From NCBI GenBank assembly GCA_004010935.1, contig CP026511.1:1116001-1180000 (forward strand): 64,000 bases of DNA. Reading direction: 5' to 3'. The stretch comes from Pseudomonadaceae bacterium SI-3 (GTDB taxonomy: Bacteria > Pseudomonadota > Gammaproteobacteria > Pseudomonadales > Pseudomonadaceae). The notes under the pieces are model-generated. The model searched no databases, was not told the origin of the DNA, and saw only the letters and a program-made list of their open reading frames with translations. Positions 16,221 to 25,246 of the stretch are shown here, piece by piece. The position numbers and the translations under genes are program-made. Every line of letters begins with the position of its first letter. The stretch's first letter is position 1.

Positions 16221-16546
16221 GCAGCGCGTCCTCTTGGCGGGGCGGAAACAGCGCGTATCGAGACAACGACCGACACGCTCAGGTAAAAATGCGCGGCAGT
16301 ATAACCTGCCGTAGAGCAGCGAACACAGACGGACCAAAGGTGAAGGGATGCACAGGGGAAACTGGTATGACGCTGCCTGCGACTTGGCGTTGCGTGAAGG
16401 GCTGAGGCATCGACGCCCCATTGGCGCGAGCGTAATAAAGACGGCCCTGTTTAAGATGATAGTTCGCTTGCCTGACACAACTGCGTATAGGTTTTTTACA
16501 AGGGCGGGCGTAAAGTGTGACGAATTGCCACTATGGGAAGGATTCC
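16221..16546. other. Intergenic region between fumarase and sadC
   Basis: 326 bases without a gene. It must hold the divergent promoters. On the minus strand a good -10, TATACT (16303-16298), lies about 80 bases before the fumarase start, without a clear -35. For sadC the region near 16460-16500 is A/T-rich, and GGAAGGA precedes its ATG. No ORF or repeat of note was seen. Confidence 0.5.
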
Positions 16547-17677
16547 ATGCGCGCTAGTCGTGACGAGAGCGAACAGCAAGCGCTGCAGTTATTGGTGACC
16601 AAGCGCTTCGGCATGGCGGCCGCCACCTACGGTCTGGCGCTGCTGCTTACCTGGATCACTGTGGCTGCCGGCTTCTATCAGGCGCCGGTCGAGACAGCAA
16701 TCGCGGGGTCAGTGATGATTGCGGCCAGCCAGTTGACCTTTTTCTGGGTCTTCTATCGAGGCCATAACCTGCGCTTTCGCGACCCCAGCCTGACCGAGCC
16801 ACAGGTGCTGGTTGCCCTGGTCTGGCTGACCTTCTTTCTGTTCAATCTCGGCGACAACCGTGGATCGCTGCTGGTGCTGTACGTACTGGTGCTGATGTTC
16901 GCGGTGTTTCTGCCACCGAAAAACTTCCTCCGTTACGCCCTGTTGGCACTGTTCAGCTTCGTCGGCATGGTGTTCTTCGACGCGCAAATGGGCTACCTGA
17001 ACGACCCGCAGACGGCACTGCTGCAAACCGGCGTGTTGCTGGTGACTCTGGTCTGGATGTGCTTGTTCGTCGGCTATGTCTACAGGTTGCGTCAACGCAT
17101 GCGTCAGCGCCGCTTTGCGCTGCAGGCGCATCAAGAAACGCTGCGCGGCATGATGCGACAGCTGGAAGACCTGGCCTCGACCGATGAGCTGACGGGTCTC
17201 TACAACCGTCGGCATTTTCTGCGTAAGGCGGAAGCCGAGCTGAGCCGGCTGCGGGCGGGGCATCAGTCTGGCCTGGCCCTGATCGATCTCGACTACTTCA
17301 AACGGATCAACGATCTGCACGGGCACGCAGTGGGCGATCGTGTTTTGCAAACCTTTGCGTCCGTGGCGCGCTCCTGCCTGCGAGACGACGACGTGCTCGC
17401 CCGCTACGGGGGGGAAGAGTTCGTTCTGCTGTTGCCGAACACCGATGCCGAGCAATTCCGCGCCTGTTGCGAACGCTTGCGCGAGGCCTTCGCCAATGCC
17501 CAGCCGCCGGAGGGAAATATGCAGGCCGGCCATTTGAGCCTTTCCGTTGGTTTGACTCTGCTTCATGAAGGCGATGATCTGGACGAATCCCTGCAGCGTG
17601 CCGACGACGCGCTTTACCGGGCCAAGGGCAACGGTCGGAATCGGTGCGAGACCAGCTGGGCGGCGGTGAATGCCTGA
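16547..17677 (+). CDS. sadC: Diguanylate cyclase SadC-type
   Basis: Inner-membrane diguanylate cyclase making c-di-GMP, which represses swimming and promotes attachment in P. aeruginosa. Six or so hydrophobic segments occupy residues ~25-190, followed by a GGDEF domain at ~210-370. The active site is GGEEF, and the inhibitory I-site is intact as RDDD five residues before it. Length is 376. The start at 16547 has GGAAGGA upstream. The gene overlaps the downstream ferredoxin reductase by 8 bases. The assignment as SadC rests on synteny (fumarase, this gene, ferredoxin reductase, pykA). Confidence 0.82.
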   Translation: MRASRDESEQQALQLLVTKRFGMAAATYGLALLLTWITVAAGFYQAPVETAIAGSVMIAASQLTFFWVFYRGHNLRFRDPSLTEPQVLVALVWLTFFLFNLGDNRGSLLVLYVLVLMFAVFLPPKNFLRYALLALFSFVGMVFFDAQMGYLNDPQTALLQTGVLLVTLVWMCLFVGYVYRLRQRMRQRRFALQAHQETLRGMMRQLEDLASTDELTGLYNRRHFLRKAEAELSRLRAGHQSGLALIDLDYFKRINDLHGHAVGDRVLQTFASVARSCLRDDDVLARYGGEEFVLLLPNTDAEQFRACCERLREAFANAQPPEGNMQAGHLSLSVGLTLLHEGDDLDESLQRADDALYRAKGNGRNRCETSWAAVNA

Positions 17678-18611
17678 GATCACCCACGGTGGGCGGACCT
17701 GGCGAGTGGCGGAGGGCAGCAATCTGCTCGATGCGCTCAATGATGCCGGCTTGAACGTGCCGTTCAGCTGCCGTGCGGGCAGTTGCCATGCCTGCCTGGT
17801 GCGCTGCCTGGAGGGCGAACCGCAGGATGCACGCCCGCAGGCACTCGACTCGGCCCGGCGACTGGAAGGTTGGAGGCTCGCGTGCCAGTGCAGCGTGACC
17901 GGAAATCTCGATGTGGCGACGTTCGATCCTGCGCGCGAGGGGCTTCCGGCACAGGTAGAAGGATTCGACTGGCTAGATGATCGGGTTCTGCGATTGCGCT
18001 TGATCCCCGAGCGGCCGCTGCGCTACCACCCAGGCCAGCACGTGCTGTTGTGGAGCAACCATGGAGTCGCCCGGCCCTATTCGCTGGCGAGCGTGCCTTG
18101 GGAAGAGCACTGGCTTGAGTTTCACCTCGATTGCCGGCACAGCGGTGCGTTCTGCGACTCAGCTCGTACCTTGACCGTTGGTGACAGTCTGCGCCTGGGC
18201 CAACTGCATACGGGTGCGCTGCGTTACGAGCCCGAGTGGCAGATGAGACCTTTATTGTTGTTGGCTGCCGGTACGGGACTTGCCCCGCTTTGGAGCTTGG
18301 TGCGCGAAGCACTGCAGCAAGGGCACCAGGGGCCGATTAGGCTGTTGCACTTCTGCCGGGGCGGGTCCTATCTGCGAGAACCGCTTGAGAATCTTGCGGA
18401 GCTAAATGGCAACCTGAGCGTTGAATGCGTCGATTGGGAGCAGGCAGGCAGCCGCCTTCAGTCGCTGCAGGCCACGTCACGCCAGGATATTGCGCTGATC
18501 TGTGGTGGAAGGGCTTTTGTCGAAGACTGCGCCAAACGCATGTTTCTGGCGGGATTGCCGCGGGGGCAGATACTGAGTGACGCTTTTCTTACGCGCCAGT
18601 CCGGAGTTTAA
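17670..18611 (+). CDS. 2Fe-2S ferredoxin / FAD-NAD(P)H oxidoreductase
   Basis: Three-domain electron transfer protein of 313 residues. Residues 1-85 are a plant-type ferredoxin with CRAGSCHACLVRC (three clustered Cys) plus LACQC as fourth ligand. Then comes a flavin domain with RPYSLASV (FAD binding) and a nucleotide-binding domain with LLLAAGTGLAPLWSL. Such proteins reduce oxygenases or similar partners; none is nearby, so the partner is unknown. It overlaps the cyclase gene by 8 bases, indicating co-translation. The C-terminal CGGRAFVEDCAKRMFLAG is typical of the family. Confidence 0.9.
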   Translation: MPEITHGGRTWRVAEGSNLLDALNDAGLNVPFSCRAGSCHACLVRCLEGEPQDARPQALDSARRLEGWRLACQCSVTGNLDVATFDPAREGLPAQVEGFDWLDDRVLRLRLIPERPLRYHPGQHVLLWSNHGVARPYSLASVPWEEHWLEFHLDCRHSGAFCDSARTLTVGDSLRLGQLHTGALRYEPEWQMRPLLLLAAGTGLAPLWSLVREALQQGHQGPIRLLHFCRGGSYLREPLENLAELNGNLSVECVDWEQAGSRLQSLQATSRQDIALICGGRAFVEDCAKRMFLAGLPRGQILSDAFLTRQSGV

Positions 18612-18641
18612 AAGGGTTAGGAGGCATTGACCTCGCTAGGG

Positions 18642-18672
18642 AAAAGGCGCGCCAGGCGGTACCTGGCGCGCC
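18642..18672 (-). terminator. pykA terminator (minus strand)
   Basis: Perfect 11-bp stem GGCGCGCCAGG (18646-18656) / CCTGGCGCGCC (18662-18672), loop CGGTA. On the minus strand it is followed by TTTT (plus AAAA at 18642-18645) just after the pykA stop, so it mainly serves pykA. Confidence 0.75.
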
Positions 18673-18679
18673 GCGCCGA

Positions 18680-20131
18680 TCAGGTCAGGGAATCGCCTAC
18701 ACGCAAGATTTTCATGGTGTTGGTGCCACCCGTTCCGTGATAGGTGTCGCCCTTGGTCAGGATCACCCAGTCGCCAACATTGACGATGTTGCGCTTGAGT
18801 AGCTCGTCCACTGCCGACTGGCTGACCTTGTCAGCGGGTAGGGCCGCCGGATCGAAGGGAATGGTCTGCACGCCGCGGATCATGGCGACTCGGGCCTGGG
18901 TTTCGCGATGGGGCGAAAAGGCAAAGATCGGTACCGACGAGCGAATCCGCGACATGATCAGCGGGGTGTAACCACTTTCGGTCAGGCTGATGATCGCCTT
19001 GACCCCTGGGAAGTGGTTCGCCGTGTACATCGCCGCCAGCGCCGTGCTTTCGTCGCTGCGCTCGAAGCGCTGACCCAGGCGATGGCCGGATTTGGTACTG
19101 GTCGGATGCTTCTCGGCACCGACACACACGCGCGCCATGGCCTTGATCGCTTCGACCGGATACTCGCCAGCGGCGCTTTCAGCTGAAAGCATCACCGCGT
19201 CGGTGTAGTCGAGCACGGCATTGGCTACATCGGACACTTCGGCGCGGGTCGGCATTGGGTTCTGGATCATCGACTCCATCATTTGGGTCGCGGTGATCAC
19301 CAGCTTATTGTTGCGGCGCGCGTGCAGAATGATCTTTTTCTGGATGCCCACCAACTCGGCATCACCAATTTCCACACCGAGGTCGCCACGCGCGACCATC
19401 ACGCCGTCACTCGCACGGATCAGGCCATCCAGCGCTTCGTCATCGGCCACGGCTTCGGCGCGCTCGATCTTGGCGATCAGCCACGCGCTGGAGCCGGCTT
19501 CGTCACGCAACCGCCGAGCCAACTCCATGTCAGCCGCGTCACGTGGGAAAGAGACGGCGAGATAGTCCAAGTTCATGTCGGCGGCCAGCTTGATGTCGGC
19601 CTTGTCCTTGGCAGTCAATGCCGGCGCGGTCAGGCCGCCACCGCGACGGTTAATGCCCTTGTTGTCAGACAGCGGCCCGCCGATCAGTACGGTGCAGTGC
19701 AGCTCATCGGCTGTGCTGCTGTCCACGCGCATGACCACGCGACCGTCGTCCAGCAGCAGTTCGTCGCCAACACTGCAGTCCTTCACCAGATCCGGATAAT
19801 CGATGCCGACCACTTCCTGGGTGCCAGCATCGCGGGGGTGGGTGACGGAGAAGCGAAAGCTGTCGCCTTCGGCCAGTTCGATGCGCTTGTTGGCAAACTT
19901 GGCGATACGGATCTTCGGTCCTTGCAGGTCACCCAGCAGCGCAACGAATCGACCGTGCTTCGCGGCGATATCCCTTACCAGCTGCGCCCGGGCGCGGTGC
20001 TCATCTGGCGTCCCGTGGGAAAAGTTCAGGCGGGCCACATCGAGCCCGGCGACGATCATTTTTTCCAGCACCTCAGGTGAACTGCTGGCTGGACCCAGCG
20101 TGGCGACGATTTTGGTACGGCGCGAAGTCAT
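18680..20131 (-). CDS. pykA: Pyruvate kinase PykA
   Basis: Last step of lower glycolysis, phosphoenolpyruvate plus ADP to pyruvate plus ATP. The 483 residues contain TKIVATLGPASSSPE at the N-terminus, RLNFSHG (phosphate contact), the active site segment WLIAKIERAEAVAD around the catalytic Lys, VMVARGDLGVE, and VITATQMMESMI. The C-terminal allosteric domain follows. Extent fits the PykA (type II, AMP and sugar phosphate-activated) subgroup. Standalone, ends in a strong terminator. Confidence 0.94.
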   Translation of the reverse strand: MTSRRTKIVATLGPASSSPEVLEKMIVAGLDVARLNFSHGTPDEHRARAQLVRDIAAKHGRFVALLGDLQGPKIRIAKFANKRIELAEGDSFRFSVTHPRDAGTQEVVGIDYPDLVKDCSVGDELLLDDGRVVMRVDSSTADELHCTVLIGGPLSDNKGINRRGGGLTAPALTAKDKADIKLAADMNLDYLAVSFPRDAADMELARRLRDEAGSSAWLIAKIERAEAVADDEALDGLIRASDGVMVARGDLGVEIGDAELVGIQKKIILHARRNNKLVITATQMMESMIQNPMPTRAEVSDVANAVLDYTDAVMLSAESAAGEYPVEAIKAMARVCVGAEKHPTSTKSGHRLGQRFERSDESTALAAMYTANHFPGVKAIISLTESGYTPLIMSRIRSSVPIFAFSPHRETQARVAMIRGVQTIPFDPAALPADKVSQSAVDELLKRNIVNVGDWVILTKGDTYHGTGGTNTMKILRVGDSLT

Positions 20132-20308
20132 TCAATGCTCCTTTTTCAGAATGGCCGCGAGGCTACTATGCCGGGCGGCTGTAGTCATCGTTGGGCTGCA
20201 CTACTCTTTCGGCAGAGCTTGGAGAGGCGCGCAATGGACATTTAGCTGGACGGATGGACTGCAGTTTTCGCAACGACGGTCGATAATTCGGCATCGGAGG
20301 AGTCACCC

Positions 20309-20686
20309 ATGCGCACCCTGTTTATCCTTGTTCTGGCCACCCTCAGCGTAGGCTGCAGCAGCAGAAATGCCCTTGATCGCCATCTCGACGCGGCCTATAC
20401 GCAATACGAGTTGGGTGATTGCGACAAAGTCATGCTCGAACTCTCCCAGGCCGAGCGGCGCAGCCGACCACGGGATAATCTACAACCGGAAATATCGCTG
20501 TTGCGCGGTCAGTGCTTGGAGCGTCAGGGTCTATTTGTCGATGCGGCACAAACCTATCAGTTCATTCAGTCGCGCTATCCAGCCAGCGAATACGCCTTTC
20601 GCAGTCGTGCCAGGCTGGAGACGCTCCGTCAGTTGGGGCACTATCAGCCGGAGGAACGGGTGGTGATCCACGCCGTCAAACCCTGA
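20309..20686 (+). CDS. Small outer-membrane-type lipoprotein
   Basis: Predicted lipoprotein of 125 residues. The signal sequence MRTLFILVLATLSVGC has a lipobox ending at Cys16 followed by SSRN, favouring outer membrane sorting. The remainder looks like tetratricopeptide-like helices (LDAAYTQYELGDCDKVMLELSQAE, LFVDAAQTYQFIQSRYPASEYAFRSRARLETL), suggesting a protein interaction scaffold. GGAGGAG precedes the ATG. Conserved in pseudomonads but of unknown function. Confidence 0.82.
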   Translation: MRTLFILVLATLSVGCSSRNALDRHLDAAYTQYELGDCDKVMLELSQAERRSRPRDNLQPEISLLRGQCLERQGLFVDAAQTYQFIQSRYPASEYAFRSRARLETLRQLGHYQPEERVVIHAVKP

Positions 20687-20723
20687 CACAAGGCCGGCCA
20701 ACAGACCGGCAGGGAAGGACCCC

Positions 20724-21149
20724 ATGCGTATCGCAGTACTGATAGTCAGCATTTTGTTGGCCCCGCTGGCGGCCGCCGATATCTACCGCTGGGTTGATTC
20801 CGCGGGCAATGTGCATTTCGGCGCGAAGCCGCAGCCAGGTGCGGAGCCGGTCGAGGTTCGGCCGCAGGTGATCGATAGAGACGACGCGACCCGCGAGCGG
20901 CAGGCGCGCACGGAGCGCTTCTTCGAGGCTCGTCGCGAAGAGCAGGAGGCGGCCAATGTGGCGGCGAGCGCTAGGCAGGCGCAACGAGAGCGCGAGTGCC
21001 AGCAGCTGCAAAACCGTTTGTCACGCCTGTCTCATGGAGGGCGCTATTTCAGTGCCGATGCAAAGGGTGAGCGCGTCTACTACAGTGATGAAGAAATAGG
21101 GGCGGCGCGGCGGCAGTTGGCCAGTCGTATCAGTCAGAACTGCAGCTGA
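20724..21149 (+). CDS. DUF4124 domain periplasmic protein
   Basis: Exported protein of 141 residues with a Sec signal peptide MRIAVLIVSILLAPLAAA and the DUF4124 motif IYRWVDSAGNVHFG right after it (residues ~20-33). A long charged coiled-coil-like helix follows (RQARTERFFEARREEQEAANVAAS), then an ending with YFSADAKGERVYYSDEE. Start chosen by GGAAGGA ribosome site. It is 37 bases after the lipoprotein gene and likely co-transcribed. Function unknown. Confidence 0.85.
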   Translation: MRIAVLIVSILLAPLAAADIYRWVDSAGNVHFGAKPQPGAEPVEVRPQVIDRDDATRERQARTERFFEARREEQEAANVAASARQAQRERECQQLQNRLSRLSHGGRYFSADAKGERVYYSDEEIGAARRQLASRISQNCS

Positions 21150-21199
21150 GTGGCCGGAGACGGCGGCAGCGATAAAACTTGGCGGCAGGCCCGCAATCG

Positions 21200-21634
21200 A
21201 TGGACATGCACAATCAACGCAGTATTCAACGGCATCAATTGCCGTATTACCTCAACGTATTCAACCATTTCACGGACAAGCCGTTGGGTTTCATTGGCAA
21301 CCTGTCCGAGTCCGGGCTGATGCTCATAAGCCCCTATCCGATGATGACTGACATACGTTTCGATATGCGTCTGAAAATTCCAGGCCAGCATAGCCAGCTG
21401 CGCTACGTCGATTTCAGCGCGATCTGTCGTTGGTCACGCGAAGACGTTACGCCCGGCAGCTTCGATTCAGGTTTCGTATTTGTCTCACCGCCCCGTGAGA
21501 TTCGCGAAATGATCGATGCGCTGCACCACTACTTCAGCTTTCGTCCCATGCAGCACATTCCACCGGCGCGACTGCCGCGTATCGAGTCAGCCGGTAACAA
21601 GGCCGCCGATCAGGATTGCTGCCAAGGTACCTGA
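21200..21634 (+). CDS. PilZ domain protein
   Basis: Predicted c-di-GMP receptor of 144 residues. The N-terminal motif RSIQR is the RxxxR element, and NLSESG is the second motif (Asn-x-Ser-x-x-Gly), ~30 residues later. Both c-di-GMP-contact signatures are thus present. A C-terminal YYFSFRPMQHI tail is conserved in pseudomonad members. The ATG at 21200 or the one at 21206 could be the start; no strong ribosome site was seen. Downstream targets unknown. Confidence 0.82.
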   Translation: MDMHNQRSIQRHQLPYYLNVFNHFTDKPLGFIGNLSESGLMLISPYPMMTDIRFDMRLKIPGQHSQLRYVDFSAICRWSREDVTPGSFDSGFVFVSPPREIREMIDALHHYFSFRPMQHIPPARLPRIESAGNKAADQDCCQGT

Positions 21635-21703
21635 ACTACATCTGCACTACCGCCAGCTGTGCAAGGCACAAGCGCTTTCTGCTTGAAAGTAAGCACACAT
21701 CGG

Positions 21704-23035
21704 TTACAGCACACCACCTTTCTTCCACGCCAGATAGCGGCTGATCAGCTCTGGTCCCAGCTCGTGCGGGCGGGCATCGAGCACTGGCACGCCGTGGGCG
21801 AGAAGCTGTTCATGAAGCCGGCCCCGAGCGCTGAGGTAGTCGAGCGTGCCGCAATAATCGAGGGCGCCCTGAAAGCTGCGGACAGGCTGCTGGCGCAGGT
21901 TGTCTAGAACCGGCTCGCGCAAGCTCACGACCAGTACCCGATGGCGACGGGAAAGCTGCCGGACGGCGCCGAGCAGTGTCTCGTCGTCCTCGTCGCGCAG
22001 ATTACTCAGGATGATTACCAGTGCGCGGCGCTTCTGCAGCGTCAGCACATCGTTGGCGGCAAACGCGAAATCCGCCGGTCGCTGCGTGTTGGCCAGGTCA
22101 TAGACGCCATTGAGCAACGCGTTGAGTTGCGTCTGGCCTTTGGCTGGGGCGAAGAAGCGCCGTTGCTCGGTGGCGAAGGTGTAAAGACCCAACGCGTCAC
22201 CCTGGCGTAAAGCGACATACCCCAATAGCAGACTGGCATTGAGCGCATGATCGAAGTGCGTGAGCGGACCGTCTTGGCTACGCATGCGTCTGCCACAATC
22301 AAGCATGAGCAGAATCTGCTGGTCGCGGTCGTCCTGATATTCGCGAACGATGGGTGCGCGTTTACGGGCTGTTGCCTTCCAGTCGATCTGGCGCAGGGTG
22401 TCGCCTTCCCGAAATTCGCGCAGTTGGTGGAAATCCATGCCAAGCCCCCGCCTTGGCTGCTGGCGCACACCCAGGCGGCTCAGCCAGCGGTCCACCGCCA
22501 TCAAGGGCGCACCGTGCAGCTGGGTGAAGTCGGGATAAACCTTGGTCTGCGATTGCAGCGGCAGCAAACGGCGTTCTCGCCACAGCCCCAGTGGGCTGAA
22601 CAAGCGAATCTCGCAGTGCTGGAAATGGAAGTGGCCGCGCCGCATCGGTTGCAGGCGGTAACTGAGCTGGCAGTGCTGCCCCGCTGGTAGCTGCACCTGC
22701 TGTGGCAACCCCTGCACGTCGAGCCCGGCCGGCGCATGGTCGAAAATCTCGGCATGCATGGCTTGCGCCTGCGGATGTCGAATCTCGAGCTGAACGTCAT
22801 GCCAACGGCCCAAGGCGAGATTGCCAGCCAGTACACGTCGCAGCTCAGGCGAGGGCAGGCGGCGCAGGCGCAAGGCGTCGACAGTGGCCACCAATCCCAG
22901 GCACAGCAACAACCCCCACCAAGCCGTATGAGCACCCGTGAACAGGGGGCTGCCGAGCGCTGCTGCGATACCTAGCAACAGTCCTAGGCAGAGCAGGGCG
23001 GCGAAGGCGTAGAGCAATCGACGTGACGGATTCAT
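21704..23035 (-). CDS. DUF58 domain protein
   Basis: Inner-membrane protein of 443 residues, last gene of the six-gene MoxR operon. Two hydrophobic helices at residues ~10-55 anchor it, and the DUF58 region follows with DFHQLREFREGDTLRQIDWKATARKR (residues ~199-224), then a von Willebrand A-like domain with LLMLDCGRRM in place of the MIDAS motif. Families like this pair with MoxR ATPases, which act as chaperones for VWA proteins. The start at 23035 lies 25 bases after the MoxR stop. Function unknown. Confidence 0.88.
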   Translation of the reverse strand: MNPSRRLLYAFAALLCLGLLLGIAAALGSPLFTGAHTAWWGLLLCLGLVATVDALRLRRLPSPELRRVLAGNLALGRWHDVQLEIRHPQAQAMHAEIFDHAPAGLDVQGLPQQVQLPAGQHCQLSYRLQPMRRGHFHFQHCEIRLFSPLGLWRERRLLPLQSQTKVYPDFTQLHGAPLMAVDRWLSRLGVRQQPRRGLGMDFHQLREFREGDTLRQIDWKATARKRAPIVREYQDDRDQQILLMLDCGRRMRSQDGPLTHFDHALNASLLLGYVALRQGDALGLYTFATEQRRFFAPAKGQTQLNALLNGVYDLANTQRPADFAFAANDVLTLQKRRALVIILSNLRDEDDETLLGAVRQLSRRHRVLVVSLREPVLDNLRQQPVRSFQGALDYCGTLDYLSARGRLHEQLLAHGVPVLDARPHELGPELISRYLAWKKGGVL

Positions 23036-23060
23036 TGAAGGGCTCGCAGGCCGGCTGGCG

Positions 23061-24074
23061 TCACAGGCGCGGGGCCGCGATCTGCTCCAGCAGCTGCTGG
23101 AGCAGTTGGTCCACCGAAGTGCCTTCGATGTCGAGTTCAGGTGAAAGCCGGACGCGATGCCGCAAAACCGCCAGGGCACAGCCTTTTACATCGTTCGGGA
23201 CGACGAAATCGCCGCCGCGCAACAAGGCGCGTGCGCGGGCGCAGCGCACCAGGGCGATCGATGCCCGTGGTCCGGCCCCTAGCGTCAGTCCAGGCCAGTT
23301 GCGGGTGGCTCGGGCCAGCCGGACGGCATAGTCGAGCACCTGATCGTCCAATGGCAGGTCACTGGCAATTTTCTGCAGCGCCTGGACATCCTTTGCCTGC
23401 AGCAGAACCCGCAACCCACTGACATCGAGAATGTCGGTGCGAACGGATCGAGTGACCTGACGAACCAGGGCCAATTCTTCGTCCGCCTGGGGATAGTCCA
23501 TGCGCAGCATCAACATGAAGCGGTCGAGCTCGGCCTCCGGCAACGGATAGGTGCCTTCCTGCTCGATGGGGTTCTGCGTGGCCATCACCAGGAACGGCTG
23601 CGGCGCGGCGAGCGCGCGGCCTTCGAGAGTGACCTGACGCTCTTGCATAACTTCCAGCAGCGCCGCCTGGGTCTTGGCAGGCGCGCGATTGATCTCATCG
23701 GCCAACAGCAAATTGGTGAACACCGGGCCCTTGCGCAACTTGAACTGTTCGCTGGCCATGTCGTAGACCGCATGGCCGGTTATGTCGCTGGGCATCAGGT
23801 CCGGCGTGAACTGGATGCGCGCGAAGTCGCCACCAAAGCACCGTGCCAGTGCCCGCACCAGTAGCGTTTTGCCAAGCCCCGGTACGCCTTCAACCAGCAC
23901 GTGACCGCCCGCAATCAGCGCTGTGAGCACGCCGTCCACCACGTCCTGTTGACCAATGACGGCTTTATGCAGCTCCTGGCGTAGCGCCTGTGCAAGTTGG
24001 CTGGCGCGCTGGCGCTGCGTGTTCGGGCTCGTATGCGGAGCCACGTCGTTTGGTTCCGGTGTTGTATCGCTCAT
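23061..24074 (-). CDS. MoxR-family AAA+ ATPase
   Basis: Cytoplasmic AAA+ chaperone ATPase of 337 residues. Walker A is GVPGLGKT, Walker B is LLLADEINRAPAKTQAALLEVMQE, and sensor 1 is FLVMATQNPIEQEGTYPLPEAELDRF, which also holds the MoxR signature. It overlaps the DUF4350 gene upstream by 4 bases (ATGA) and precedes DUF58. MoxR proteins mature or activate partner complexes with VWA domains; here the likely partners are the DUF58 and DUF4129 membrane proteins. Confidence 0.92.
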   Translation of the reverse strand: MSDTTPEPNDVAPHTSPNTQRQRASQLAQALRQELHKAVIGQQDVVDGVLTALIAGGHVLVEGVPGLGKTLLVRALARCFGGDFARIQFTPDLMPSDITGHAVYDMASEQFKLRKGPVFTNLLLADEINRAPAKTQAALLEVMQERQVTLEGRALAAPQPFLVMATQNPIEQEGTYPLPEAELDRFMLMLRMDYPQADEELALVRQVTRSVRTDILDVSGLRVLLQAKDVQALQKIASDLPLDDQVLDYAVRLARATRNWPGLTLGAGPRASIALVRCARARALLRGGDFVVPNDVKGCALAVLRHRVRLSPELDIEGTSVDQLLQQLLEQIAAPRL

Positions 24075-25246
24075 AACGCATTCCTGAGGCTTTGCAGGCG
24101 GGCAACCTGACGGGTGAAATCGGCATTACTCATCTTTTTATCCAGCGACGACCGCATGGCATGGGTAACGGCTTCAATGGGAGTTCGGCTTAGCTGCGCG
24201 AGGACCTTGCACAGGTCCGCATGGTCGAGCGCCACCAGGTTGGGATGACGGTGCTGAGCCTGACGGATGATGTCGTTTTGCAGGGTGGCGATCAGGTGCC
24301 GCTGTCCGGCGCGCCGGTAGAGAAAATCTGCACTGCCTCGCAAATGCTCTCGACGCTGTCGGCGACCTCGGTCGGCAGGTTCCAGTAGCGGGCCTTGGCG
24401 CTGCGCTGCGTGCCAGCAGCCCAGCAGCAGTAACAAAAGTGCGGCGGACAAGGCCTCGGGGAAATAACGCAGCAACCGTTGCAGCAGACCGTCATGGTCG
24501 GTGCGATAGATCAGCGTCACGTCGCGGTCCTGGGTGAGGTACCACAGCAGCCAGGCATGGTCGTACTGGGCAATCGCATCGTTCTGCCAGATCCAGCTGT
24601 CGGTGAGTGCGGTGATCAGGCCGCTCCCGTGCCGCAGTTGCAACATGTGCGTCGCGCCGGCGCTGTTGGCCCATGCATGCGCACTGCCGCCGGCGTCGTA
24701 AAGGTGATAGTTGGTGTCGAAAGCGAGATAGGCGGGGGCGTTCTCGTTCTCCAGATAGAGGCGGGTCAGCACGGGGCGCTTCTCTGCGTTGGCAGCAGCA
24801 TCGGCGACGTGGCTGTCGTCGGGTTTCTCGCTGACTTCGTGCTGCTGCAGGTTCAGCGCATCGAGTAGCAAGTCGCCGCTGTTCCCGGCGTTTTCGTCCC
24901 AGATCCGCTCTGCGACAAACACCAGGTGGCCACCCTTATCAACCCAGTGCAACAGGCGTTCGGCCTGGGCGGGCGTCATGGTGCTGCGCTCTCCGAGCAA
25001 TAAAAGCACCTGCCGACTGTCCTTGGTTTCGGTAAGCCCGCCGAGGCCTTGCGCATGATCGACCGCACGCCCTTGGTCGGTCAGGAAGCGCTCTGCAGCG
25101 AGATACGGATTGCTGCGCACTTCCGGTGCCGGTCCATGCTCGATCGTTTCTTCGTAGGGGGTTGCCCTGCTGATTGCAAAAAACAGCATCAGGCCAAGCA
25201 GCAGCGCGCCCGCTATTAGCAGCAAAAGACGACGCGGCCTAGTCAT
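24071..25246 (-). CDS. DUF4350 domain membrane protein
   Basis: Protein of 391 residues with an N-terminal membrane helix (LLLLIAGALLLGLMLFFAIS) and a second near residue 265 (LSAALLLLLLGCWHA). Between them is a periplasmic domain resembling DUF4350 (YLAAERFLTDQGR, LLLLGERSTMTPAQAERLLHWVDKGGHLVF). The start at 25246 overlaps the DUF4129 gene by 8 bases, and the stop overlaps the MoxR start by 4. Part of the MoxR operon, function unknown. Confidence 0.85.
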   Translation of the reverse strand: MTRPRRLLLLIAGALLLGLMLFFAISRATPYEETIEHGPAPEVRSNPYLAAERFLTDQGRAVDHAQGLGGLTETKDSRQVLLLLGERSTMTPAQAERLLHWVDKGGHLVFVAERIWDENAGNSGDLLLDALNLQQHEVSEKPDDSHVADAAANAEKRPVLTRLYLENENAPAYLAFDTNYHLYDAGGSAHAWANSAGATHMLQLRHGSGLITALTDSWIWQNDAIAQYDHAWLLWYLTQDRDVTLIYRTDHDGLLQRLLRYFPEALSAALLLLLLGCWHAAQRQGPLLEPADRGRRQRREHLRGSADFLYRRAGQRHLIATLQNDIIRQAQHRHPNLVALDHADLCKVLAQLSRTPIEAVTHAMRSSLDKKMSNADFTRQVARLQSLRNAL